Below are positions 1-4,894 of a DNA stretch of 6,186 nt, one piece after another (within the stretch, counting starts at the first letter, position 1; each line of letters opens with the position of its first letter). Origin of the DNA: an uncultured Prevotellaceae bacterium (GTDB taxonomy: Bacteria > Bacteroidota > Bacteroidia > Bacteroidales > Muribaculaceae); assembly GCA_937892085.1 (NCBI GenBank), contig CALAVD010000095.1:1-6186 (forward strand), in the 5' to 3' direction. Both the position numbers and the translations under genes were made by a program. The notes beneath the pieces are model-generated. The model saw nothing but the letters and a program-made list of their open reading frames with translations. It searched no databases and had not been told where the DNA came from.

Positions 1-2
1 TG

Positions 3-194
3 GGAACCACGAATTTTGCGGTGGCTTTCGCCATGGAGGCCGCCAACGTGCTGCATTTCCCCAACTTCAGGAAGAATCCGAAGCTCAAGACCCGCATCAC
101 CTTCATCGACCTGAATGCCGACCAGGAGAAGGATCTGTTCATCACGCGCAACCGCCATTTCTTCGAGGTGCAATCCCACTTCTATCAAGAATGA
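3..194 (+). CDS. Partial C-terminally disrupted protein fragment, nucleotide-binding-like
   Basis: The plus frame is open from the window edge and reads as convincing protein up to about base 173, then stops at TGA 192-194. A G-T-T-N-F-A stretch, a helix-like segment (AFAMEAANVLHFPNF) and a strand ending in acid (TRITFIDLNAD) resemble a Rossmann-type unit. I have only a weak memory of similar segments in large Bacteroidetes TrkA/ion-channel-like proteins, so no function is assigned. Third codon positions are mostly G or C: only 9 of the 56 codons from 3 to 170 end in A or T. That supports real coding. The final residues and the stop come from the antisense of uvrA, so this is not the natural C-terminus. 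The start lies outside the window. Confidence 0.5.
   Translation, partial: GTTNFAVAFAMEAANVLHFPNFRKNPKLKTRITFIDLNADQEKDLFITRNRHFFEVQSHFYQE
165..185. other. Chimeric junction between a plus-strand gene and uvrA
   Basis: Left of about base 168 the plus strand encodes one protein. Right of about base 171 the minus strand encodes UvrA. On the minus strand the conserved UvrA run FLIEVGL is followed by HLEEMAV instead of the expected [GN]YLTL-R that leads to the LSGGE signature. Bases from about 168 to 185 can be read plausibly in both genes, which suggests a short microhomology at the joint. This could be an assembly or amplification artefact or a genuine inversion. The sequence alone cannot decide. 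Confidence 0.75.
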
Positions 195-1553
195 GAGGCG
201 GTTGTTTATTTCGGTGAGCAAGCGCTTGGCAATGATTGCATCTTCGCTGTCGAGGGTGAGGTCACTGAACCACTGTGCAAGCTGATCAATGTGAAGATGA
301 ACTAAGTCGCCGATTGTCTTGCCGTTGATTTTTACATAGTTAGCGTCTGGCTTTAGTCTGGATCCATTACAGGTGGGACACACAGTCTTGCCACGATAGC
401 GTGCCAGCAGCACCCGATATTGAATTGAGTAAGACTTGCTCTTTATCCACTCAAAGAAACCGTCGATACCCGGAAAGTCAGGGCACCCGTGCCATAGCAG
501 GTCGTGCTGCTCTTGTGTGAGCTGGTAGTATGGCTTATGAATGGGGAAGCCATATTTTGATGCGATGCCAACGAAAGCGTTTTTCCACTCGCTCATCACC
601 TGTCCACGCCAGCACATCACGGCATCGTCATAGATTGACAGCGTTTTGTTAGGAACGACAAGATTTTCGTCGATGCCCACAATGTTTCCAAAACCCTCAC
701 AGGTGTCGCAAGCGCCAATGGGGTTGTTGAAGTTGAACATCAGGTCGGTAGGCTCCTTAAACGTGATGCCGTCGGCTTCGAAACGCTTGGAGAAGACTTG
801 CTCGGTGGTGCTGCCATCGGCGTTGAAAATTAGGAGGACACATTCGTCATGACCTTCATAGAACGCTGTGGCTATGGAATCGAGCAGTCGCAGCTCATCA
901 TCGTTGCTAATGGGTGTAGCCATGCGGTCGATGAGAAGGCGGAAATTAGGAATGACGTCGCCAGTAGATTCTATAGCATCGTTGATGCTGATAAATTTGC
1001 CGCCATCTTCCAGGCGGGAATAGCCGCCTTTTAGCAGGATGTCGAGTTGCTGGCGCAAGTCACGTCCATCGGGCATGATGATAGGGGAGAGCAAAGCAAA
1101 TCTCACGCCATCGGGCAGTTGCTTGATGGCATTGATGACGTCGGCAGTAGTGTGTTTTTTTACTAATTGACCACTCACGGGCGAGTAAGTCTTACCGATG
1201 CGAGCAAAAAGCAGTCTCAAGTAGTCGTAAATCTCGGTAGAAGTGCCAACCGTGCTGCGAGAGTTGCGGTTGTTGACCTTCTGTTCTATTGCGATAGCAG
1301 GGGGAAGCCCCTTAATGAAATCGCAATCAGGCTTCGACATGCGCCCCAAGAACTGGCGTGCGTAAGACGAAAGACTCTCGACATATCGTCGTTGCCCCTC
1401 GGCATAGAGCGTGTCAAATGCTAACGACGACTTGCCCGACCCCGATAGACCGGTAATTACCACAAACTTGTTGCGAGGGATTGTTACATCAATGTTTTTC
1501 AGGTTGTTGACCCTCGCGCCTTTTACTATTATGTCGGTGCTCTTCATCGCCAT
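171..1553 (-). CDS. uvrA: Excinuclease ABC subunit A, N-terminal half (partial)
   Basis: UvrA is the damage-recognition ATPase of nucleotide excision repair. It works as a dimer that loads UvrB on damaged DNA. The visible 461 residues carry the Walker A motif GLSGSGKS at about 35-42, the YAEGQRRYVESLSSYARQFLG region, the insert with FNFNNPIGACDTCEGFG (Cys282/Cys285), and the CPTCNGSRLK zinc-module half at 392-395. The first CxxC of the N-terminal zinc finger is replaced by FEADGITF, as I recall for many Bacteroidetes UvrA proteins. Homology ends with FLIEVGL at base 171, just before the first LSGGE signature. A full UvrA has about 940 residues, so the first signature and the whole second ATPase half are missing. 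The frame stays open to the window edge but reads antisense of the neighbouring fragment there. The start ATG at 1553 was chosen because it is the first in frame, just after a promoter-like box; ATG 1547 is an alternative. Confidence 0.93.
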
Positions 1554-1567
1554 CTAAATTAGAAGTG

Positions 1568-1575
1568 CAAAATTA
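1568..1575 (-). promoter_or_regulatory. Probable uvrA promoter -7 box
   Basis: The minus strand reads TAATTTTG, a match to the Bacteroidetes -7 consensus TAnnTTTG, followed by CAC as in other promoters of this window. A TTTTTG at 1605-1600 is the nearest -33 candidate, but the 24-base spacer is longer than the usual 19-21. The implied transcript leader is only about 10 bases. No LexA-like operator was recognised. Confidence 0.4.
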
Positions 1576-1749
1576 CACATTTTTAAATAAATAAAATTAC
1601 AAAAATTATTTAATGTTGAAATTATCTTTTTGTGGTTTCTCAAAATTGTGTGATTACTCTTTGGGGTTATTGATAAAAACAAAAATGGTCAAAATGATGT
1701 TTTTTGCAAAAAAAATGCTAAAAACTATACGAGTTTCAATTAAAAGTGC

Positions 1750-1757
1750 TATATTTG
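1750..1757 (+). promoter_or_regulatory. Probable promoter -7 box of the YtxH cluster
   Basis: TATATTTG matches TAnnTTTG exactly and would give a leader of about 50 bases before the first YtxH gene. No good TTTG is seen 19-21 bases upstream. The surrounding 1554-1809 intergenic region is strongly AT-rich and divergent (uvrA left, YtxH right). It contains a perfect 14-base palindrome, TTTTTTGCAAAAAA, at 1700-1713, but no gene. Confidence 0.5.
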
Positions 1758-1809
1758 TAATCGATAAAAAAGAGAGAACAAATTATTAACCCTTAAAATA
1801 TCAATAGAA

Positions 1810-2010
1810 ATGAAACCAGTACACATTATTTTAGCAGTATTGAGCGGTGCATTAGCTGGTGCCGCAGTAGGTCTCCTTTTCGCTCCTGCCAAGGGTGAAG
1901 ATACTCGCAACAAAATTGCTGATATTTTGAAAAAGAAAGGTATAAACCTGAAAGACCAGGAGATGGACGAGCTCATTGATGACATTACCAAGGAAATCAA
2001 AGAGGAGTAG
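1810..2010 (+). CDS. YtxH-domain small membrane protein (copy 1)
   Basis: This 66-residue protein has one N-terminal hydrophobic helix (about 4-25) rich in Gly and Ala. It is followed by the family hallmark GLLFAPAKGEDTR (21-33) and a charged amphipathic tail (KIADILKKKGIN, then EMDELIDDITKEIKEE). That is the layout of the YtxH family: a single membrane anchor with a cytoplasmic helical tail, associated with envelope or general stress proteins in other bacteria. The exact molecular role is unknown. It heads a same-strand cluster with a paralogue, a YqjE-like protein and a small basic protein. The start ATG follows a TATATTTG promoter box by about 50 bases. Size and motif fit the family well. 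Confidence 0.88.
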   Translation: MKPVHIILAVLSGALAGAAVGLLFAPAKGEDTRNKIADILKKKGINLKDQEMDELIDDITKEIKEE

Positions 2011-2063
2011 GTTTTGTGGAAAGTTGAAGGTGCAAAGTACAAAAGTCCCTCTCAACTATGAAC

Positions 2064-2091
2064 TGACAAGGCGGCCTTGTCAACTTATTTT
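2064..2091 (+). terminator. GC-rich hairpin after YtxH copy 1, possible weak terminator
   Basis: TGACAAGG (2064-2071) and CCTTGTCA (2075-2082) pair perfectly over 8 bp around a 3-base loop. The following tract ACTTATTTT is only moderately T-rich, so this may be a partial terminator or an mRNA processing/stability element between the two YtxH genes. Confidence 0.45.
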
Positions 2092-2129
2092 CTTGTTTAC
2101 TAAATAACTATTTAAAATCATATAGAATT

Positions 2130-2336
2130 ATGAGAGATATAAAATATTTAAGCTTATTGTACGGCTTCTTGGGGGGCGCTATCATTGGTGCATCTATGGC
2201 ATTGCTTTTTGCCCCTGAGTCGGGCAAGGACTTGCGCACACGCATCAAAGAATTGCTCAAAAAGAAAGGCATCGATTTCAGCGATGACGAAGTGGAGCAA
2301 CTTGTGAACCAAATCAGCGCTCAAATCGAGCAGTAA
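2130..2336 (+). CDS. YtxH-domain small membrane protein (copy 2)
   Basis: This 68-residue paralogue of the preceding gene has a glycine-patterned hydrophobic helix at about 8-27, MALLFAPESGKDLR (23-36), and a helical charged tail containing LLKKKGID. From LLFAP to the C-terminus the two copies share about 20 of 44 positions, including LLFAP, G-D-R, LKKKGI and the spacing of acidic and hydrophobic residues. This indicates an old tandem duplication, not a recent one. The protein is probably anchored in the inner membrane with its tail in the cytoplasm. It lies 119 bases after copy 1, with a hairpin between them, and before a terminator-like hairpin. No separate consensus promoter was found, so cotranscription with copy 1 is likely. 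Confidence 0.87.
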   Translation: MRDIKYLSLLYGFLGGAIIGASMALLFAPESGKDLRTRIKELLKKKGIDFSDDEVEQLVNQISAQIEQ

Positions 2337-2391
2337 TAGCCTACGTGTGATGGCGGTAGTTTATTCGCTCAGCCGCACTATTTATTTTAAC

Positions 2392-2439
2392 ACTGCACAT
2401 GGTATTATATTGTGCTAAGAGTATCATGTGCAGTTTTTT
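2392..2439 (+). terminator. Terminator-like hairpin abutting the holin-like gene
   Basis: ACTGCACATG (2392-2401) is a perfect 10-bp inverted repeat of CATGTGCAGT (2425-2434). The loop is 23 bases and a six-T run (2434-2439) follows immediately. It ends only 9 bases before the downstream ATG, so the next gene must be reached by readthrough or by an unseen promoter. Confidence 0.65.
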
Positions 2440-2449
2440 GTTTATGTGA
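2399..2449 (+). other. Possible leader ORF through the hairpin (16 codons)
   Basis: An ATG in the left hairpin arm opens a frame (MVLYCAKSIMCSFLFM) that crosses the loop, the right arm and the T-run. It ends in TGA at 2447-2449, overlapping the holin-like ATG as TGATG. This would allow translational coupling, and a translating ribosome would open the hairpin. Translation is unproven and the overlap could be chance. Confidence 0.25.
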
Positions 2450-2793
2450 TGGAAGGACAAAATTATAAACAACTGTTTGACAGTTTTAAGGAACATGCAA
2501 AGCTTGAGATTGAATATTCCAAGCTTACTCTTGCTGAGAAGTTGTCGATATTGTTATCACGTGCGATAGTAGTTACAATACTTATTATTTTTGGAGCAGG
2601 AGTGATGCTTTTGCTCTTGTGGGCATTTGCCAAGTGGATGATTGCCGTTACGGGAAGCCTGTTGCTTGGTGTGCTTATCTCCGTTGCTGTAGTGCTACTT
2701 TTGGCACTATTGGTATATGGCTATCGCAAACAGCTGATTGTTAATCCTGTCACGCGTTTTGTCACGAAATTGTTATTAACTCCCGAAGAATAA
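2449..2793 (+). CDS. Holin-III/YqjE-like two-helix membrane protein
   Basis: This 114-residue protein has an N-terminal amphipathic, charged cytoplasmic helix (about 1-37, with KLEIEYSKLTLAEKLS). Two closely spaced transmembrane segments follow (about 39-61 and 66-90), then a basic tail (GYRKQLIVNPVTRFVTKLL). This is the pattern of the Phage_holin_3_6/YqjE superfamily. Despite the family name these are chromosomal envelope proteins of unknown mechanism, and no phage genes are nearby. I chose ATG 2449 over GTG 2428 because the latter lies inside the right arm of a terminator-like hairpin and adds residues untypical of the family. The next gene starts 8 bases after its stop, so the two are almost certainly one operon. 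The pairing with YtxH proteins parallels enterobacterial yqjD-yqjE. Confidence 0.82.
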   Translation: MEGQNYKQLFDSFKEHAKLEIEYSKLTLAEKLSILLSRAIVVTILIIFGAGVMLLLLWAFAKWMIAVTGSLLLGVLISVAVVLLLALLVYGYRKQLIVNPVTRFVTKLLLTPEE

Positions 2794-2801
2794 TTCATGC
2801 C

Positions 2802-3119
2802 ATGTCAAACAATGTAGATACACCATCGTCAACTCCTGCAATTCAGGTGGTGACAACCCCAGAGGTGGAGTGGAAAGGATTAACTTTAGAAGAATTGCAG
2901 CGACGGCGCGCAAAATGGCTTATTAAGCGCGAGGTGAGCCGCATGAGCATGGCTCATCAATATCAATCTACTCGCGAGAATGTGTCACAAAATGGAGTGA
3001 GAGGGTTGCTCTTCAATTCGGGTGAAGTGGCTATGCTCAAGAAAACAGACTATTTCTACTTGGGTTTCAAGGCGATAAATGCATTGGTGAAGCTTTATAT
3101 CAAGCGCAAACGCCGTTAA
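2802..3119 (+). CDS. Small basic conserved protein of unknown function
   Basis: This 105-residue protein begins with a low-complexity Ser/Thr/Pro-rich segment (1-20). A charged helix-like region follows (GLTLEELQRRRAKWLIKREVSR, 26-47), then a central part around GVRGLLFNSGEVAMLKKTDYF and a lysine/arginine end (LYIKRKRR). No signal peptide or clear transmembrane helix is present. The weakly hydrophobic stretch YFYLGFKAINALVKLYI (84-100) could associate with the membrane. It starts 8 bases after the holin-like gene and probably acts with it. By position it corresponds to YqjK of the enterobacterial group, but I see no sequence basis to call homology. Confidence 0.75.
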   Translation: MSNNVDTPSSTPAIQVVTTPEVEWKGLTLEELQRRRAKWLIKREVSRMSMAHQYQSTRENVSQNGVRGLLFNSGEVAMLKKTDYFYLGFKAINALVKLYIKRKRR

Positions 3120-3177
3120 TAGCTTGCCGCAAACAACGTGTGAAAATCTCAAAAATTGCATTTTTTCGACAAAAAAT

Positions 3178-3208
3178 TTTGTAAGTTGAATGTATTTTTA
3201 TAATTTTG
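3178..3208 (+). promoter_or_regulatory. Sigma-ABfr-type promoter of the ECF sigma gene
   Basis: TTTG at 3178-3181 and TAATTTTG at 3201-3208 are separated by 19 bases. This is a full match to the Bacteroidetes primary promoter (TTTG, 19-21 bases, TAnnTTTG). Transcription should begin near 3212, giving an untranslated leader of about 118 bases. A 6-bp inverted repeat, CTCATT/AATGAG (3221-3226, 3237-3242), lies in the leader. Confidence 0.7.
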
Positions 3209-3298
3209 CCGTGTTTTCCACTCATTAATGTTGGAGAATGAGACTTTAATCTTTTTAATTTATAAACATTTAAAAATTATATTGCCTATTGACAAAAC

Positions 3299-3332
3299 CA
3301 TTACTTTATTAACCAACACATAAGAAGTAATG
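3299..3332 (+). promoter_or_regulatory. Inverted repeat containing the sigma-factor start codon
   Basis: CATTACTT (3299-3306) is a perfect complement of AAGTAATG (3325-3332), and the last three bases are the ATG start codon. The loop is 18 bases. If formed in the mRNA it would hide the initiation site. Eight mostly A-T pairs are marginally stable, so the effect would be modest or temperature dependent. Confidence 0.35.
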
Positions 3333-3920
3333 ACAAAATTTGCAGACGTTAGCGATGATAAGCTCATCGTAAAGTATGTCGAAGGTGAAAATGAGGCTTT
3401 TGATGCGCTGATAGAGCGCCACAAAAACCGCATCTTTAATTATATCTTTCACTCGGTAAAAGATGAAGATCTTGCCAACGATATCTTTCAGGAAACATTT
3501 GTCAAGGCGATAATGACAATCAAGCAGGGCCGATATGTAGAAAACGGGCATTTCCCGGCCTGGATAACTCGCATAGCCCATAATCTCATAATAGACTTCT
3601 ACCGCCAAGAGAAGTCAGAGAATGTTCAGTCGAGCGACTCTACCGAGGTGGATATCCTCAACCGCAAGGAGCTCAGCGAGGCAACTGTTGAGGACAATCT
3701 CATCATTGACCAGATTCATAGTGACGTGCGTCGCCTTGTTACCGCTCTACCAGCCAATCAGCGCGAGGTGCTGCTGATGCGCTACTACAAGAACATGAGC
3801 TTCAAAGAAATTGCCGACCGCACCAATGTGAGCATCAACACCGCTCTGGGTCGCATGCGTTATGCCATTCTCAACATGCGCCGCATGGCGGTTGAGAATA
3901 ACATTGTTCTCACGATGTAA
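3330..3920 (+). CDS. ECF-type RNA polymerase sigma factor (sigma-70 family)
   Basis: This 196-residue protein directs RNA polymerase core to an alternative promoter set. Sigma region 2 spans about 22-95: EAFDALIERHKNRIFNYIF, then DLANDIFQETFVKAI for core binding (2.1-2.2) and FPAWITRIAHNLIIDFYRQEK for -10 recognition (2.3-2.4). An acidic linker (about 96-130) follows. Region 4 spans about 133-185, with LPANQREVLLMRYYKNMSFKEIA and the helix-turn-helix recognition helix NVSINTALGRMRYAI. Length and motifs are typical of a Bacteroidales ECF group. I recall close relatives ending in a similar AENN-ALTM tail, but the regulon is unknown. No anti-sigma gene follows; a strong terminator does, so the gene looks monocistronic. 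Expression may be controlled through the long leader and the start-codon inverted repeat. Confidence 0.95.
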   Translation: MTKFADVSDDKLIVKYVEGENEAFDALIERHKNRIFNYIFHSVKDEDLANDIFQETFVKAIMTIKQGRYVENGHFPAWITRIAHNLIIDFYRQEKSENVQSSDSTEVDILNRKELSEATVEDNLIIDQIHSDVRRLVTALPANQREVLLMRYYKNMSFKEIADRTNVSINTALGRMRYAILNMRRMAVENNIVLTM

Positions 3921-3942
3921 TCTTTTTAGCATATTATATAAC

Positions 3943-3983
3943 CAAAATAAGGTTGTCATCCCGCTGATGACAACCTTATTTTG
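3943..3983. terminator. Strong bidirectional terminator
   Basis: An 18-bp perfect inverted repeat runs from CAAAATAAGGTTGTCATC to GATGACAACCTTATTTTG around the 5-base loop CCGCT. Its A-rich/T-rich outer ends can act as the U-tract on either strand. It closes the ECF sigma gene on the plus strand and backs up the tRNA-Cys terminator on the minus strand. Confidence 0.9.
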
Positions 3984-3998
3984 ATTTGGTGAGGGAAC

Positions 3999-4026
3999 AA
4001 AAAAAGCACCTCGATGTGAGATGCTT
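3999..4026 (-). terminator. Rho-independent terminator of tRNA-Cys
   Basis: On the minus strand AAGCATCTC pairs with GAGGTGCTT (9 bp, one G-T wobble) around the loop ACATC. The stem is continuous with a seven-T run. It starts 4 bases after the tRNA 3' end, so the primary transcript has almost no trailer beyond the hairpin. Confidence 0.85.
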
Positions 4027-4030
4027 AATT

Positions 4031-4105
4031 TGGAGGTCGCTAGCGGACTCGAACCGCTGTGCCCGGTTTTGCAGACCGGTGACTAAACCACTCATCCAAG
4101 CGACC
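4031..4105 (-). tRNA. tRNA-Cys (anticodon GCA)
   Basis: The minus strand folds into a full cloverleaf. The acceptor stem is GGTCGCT/AGCGACC; the D arm is GAT/GTC with a GG-containing loop. The anticodon stem is CCGGT/ACCGG with loop CTGCAAA (anticodon GCA at 4072-4070), and the T stem is AGCGG/CCGCT with loop TTCGAGT. The discriminator base is U73, the main identity element for cysteine, and CCA is encoded in the gene (4033-4031). It reads cysteine codons UGC and UGU. It has its own promoter and terminator and is not part of a tRNA cluster. Confidence 0.97.
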
Positions 4106-4124
4106 GTTTCGGTTTTTGCGAGTG

Positions 4125-4156
4125 CAAAGTTAGTTCTTTTTTGTGAATTGTGCAAG
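4125..4156 (-). promoter_or_regulatory. tRNA-Cys promoter
   Basis: The minus strand reads CTTG (4156-4153), then 20 bases, then TAACTTTG (4132-4125), an almost ideal Bacteroidetes promoter ending 19 bases before the tRNA. The wider box GTGCAAAGTTAG (4122-4133) is exactly mirrored by CTAACTTTGCAC at 4216-4227, the box of the divergent flavodoxin gene. Confidence 0.8.
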
Positions 4157-4216
4157 ACAATTGTTGTTTTTTTTGAAAAAAACGGGAAAAAGCGAGTTCC
4201 TTGTCAAAATATTTTC

Positions 4217-4224
4217 TAACTTTG
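4217..4224 (+). promoter_or_regulatory. Flavodoxin promoter -7 box
   Basis: TAACTTTG followed by CAC matches TAnnTTTG and is identical to the divergent tRNA-Cys box. The expected -33 position holds no TTTG; the nearest TTG, at 4201, is too close. Initiation is expected near 4228, leaving a leader of about 50 bases. Upstream, 4166-4183 is a T8-G-A7 near-palindrome with no clear role. Confidence 0.65.
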
Positions 4225-4240
4225 CACAGTAAGATAAATC

Positions 4241-4282
4241 ATGAAACTTAAAGGATTAAAAATTCTATTTAAACTGTTATGA
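4241..4282 (+). other. Possible leader ORF overlapping the flavodoxin start (13 codons)
   Basis: ATG at 4241 opens MKLKGLKILFKLL, which ends at TGA 4280-4282. This overlaps the flavodoxin ATG as ATGA, the classic geometry for translational coupling. It lies within the predicted transcript leader. It may be chance, because the region is AT-rich and short frames are common. Confidence 0.3.
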
Positions 4283-4830
4283 GACGTTTAACAATCATTA
4301 TGTCGCTTGCGATTGCCGTTGTGCTATGCGCTTGTGCAGGAACTAAAAAAGACAACAAAAACATGGAGACAAAAACTTTAGTAGCTTATTTCTCTGCCAC
4401 TGGCACCACTAAGGCTGCTGCCGAGAAACTGGCCGACGTGGTGGGGGGCGACCTTCATGAGATTCAGCCCGAGCAACCTTACACCGATGCCGACCTCGAC
4501 TGGCACAACCAGCAGAGCCGCAGCTCGGTGGAGATGAAGGACAAGAGCAGCCGTCCGGCAATCAAGAACAAAGTGGAGAATGTGGACCAGTACGACACTG
4601 TCTATATTGGTTTCCCCATCTGGTGGTACATTGCTCCAACTATCGTCAATACCTTTGTAGAGCAATACAACCTTGAAGGCAAGACTGTTATCCCATTCTT
4701 CACCTCGGGTGGCAGCGGAAAAGGCGAGACCTTGAACTACCTCAAGCCCTCGGCACCTAAAGCCAACTGGAAAGAGCCCATCAACCTCACTGGCAAGAGC
4801 AAAGAGGAGATTGAGAAATTAGTGAAGTAA
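4279..4830 (+). CDS. Flavodoxin family protein, predicted lipoprotein
   Basis: This 183-residue FMN-binding electron carrier or quinone-reductase-like protein starts with a lipoprotein signal: basic MRR, a hydrophobic core, then L-C-A-C with lipidation expected at Cys19. A short Lys/Asn linker (to about 28) follows. The flavodoxin domain begins LVAYFSATGTTKAAAEKLA (34-52), with S39-A-T-G-T-T44 as the FMN phosphate loop. It continues with YIGFPIWWYIAPTIVNTF (109-126), whose aromatic residues normally stack on the isoalloxazine ring, and FFTSGGSGKGETL (140-152). Size is normal for the family plus a signal. Periplasmic or envelope-facing redox work is inferred. An internal ATG at Met29 sits exactly at the domain start and could give a cytosolic form. 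A terminator follows the stop by 9 bases. Confidence 0.9.
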   Translation: MRRLTIIMSLAIAVVLCACAGTKKDNKNMETKTLVAYFSATGTTKAAAEKLADVVGGDLHEIQPEQPYTDADLDWHNQQSRSSVEMKDKSSRPAIKNKVENVDQYDTVYIGFPIWWYIAPTIVNTFVEQYNLEGKTVIPFFTSGGSGKGETLNYLKPSAPKANWKEPINLTGKSKEEIEKLVK

Positions 4831-4837
4831 ACTAAAA

Positions 4838-4894
4838 ATGAAGGGCAATCAACTGATAGAGTGGTTGCCCTTCTTTTTTCCCCGATGGAACTGA
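4838..4894 (+). other. Possible leader ORF spanning the terminator (18 codons)
   Basis: ATG 4838 opens MKGNQLIEWLPFFFPRWN, which begins 7 bases after the flavodoxin stop. It reads through both arms of the terminator hairpin and its T-run, and stops at TGA 4892-4894, just past the thioredoxin-like ATG (4885). A ribosome on it would melt the hairpin and deliver ribosomes to that start. This is hypothetical; no expression evidence exists. Confidence 0.25.
4840..4879. terminator. Rho-independent terminator after flavodoxin
   Basis: GAAGGGCAATC (4840-4850) pairs with GGTTGCCCTTC (4863-4873), 11 bp with one wobble, around a 12-base loop. A six-T run follows on the plus strand. On the minus strand ATTTTT follows the same stem, so it may also stop antisense readthrough from the GH89 gene. 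Its T-run ends 5 bases before the next ATG. Confidence 0.85.

Noticed and set aside
646..1424. Three plus-strand open frames opposite uvrA (646-852, 849-1034, 1167-1424)
   Set aside because: They are antisense to strongly conserved UvrA segments and their translations show no protein-like pattern.
1554..1809. Replication origin or small RNA in the AT-rich divergent intergenic region
   Set aside because: There are no repeated DnaA-box-like sites and no clear promoter-plus-terminator pair; a promoter region explains it adequately.
2449..2793. Prophage remnant suggested by the holin-like protein
   Set aside because: The holin-III/YqjE family is common in chromosomes, and no endolysin, capsid, integrase or attachment site is visible nearby.
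3309..3959. Minus-strand frames opposite the ECF sigma gene
   Set aside because: They are shadows of a clearly coding plus strand, with no start context or family resemblance.
4031..4105. tRNA-Cys as an integration site for a mobile element
   Set aside because: No integrase gene and no repeat of the tRNA 3' end occur in the window.
3986..4219. Plus-strand 77-codon frame over the tRNA region
   Set aside because: It is the antisense of tRNA-Cys plus its terminator and promoter.
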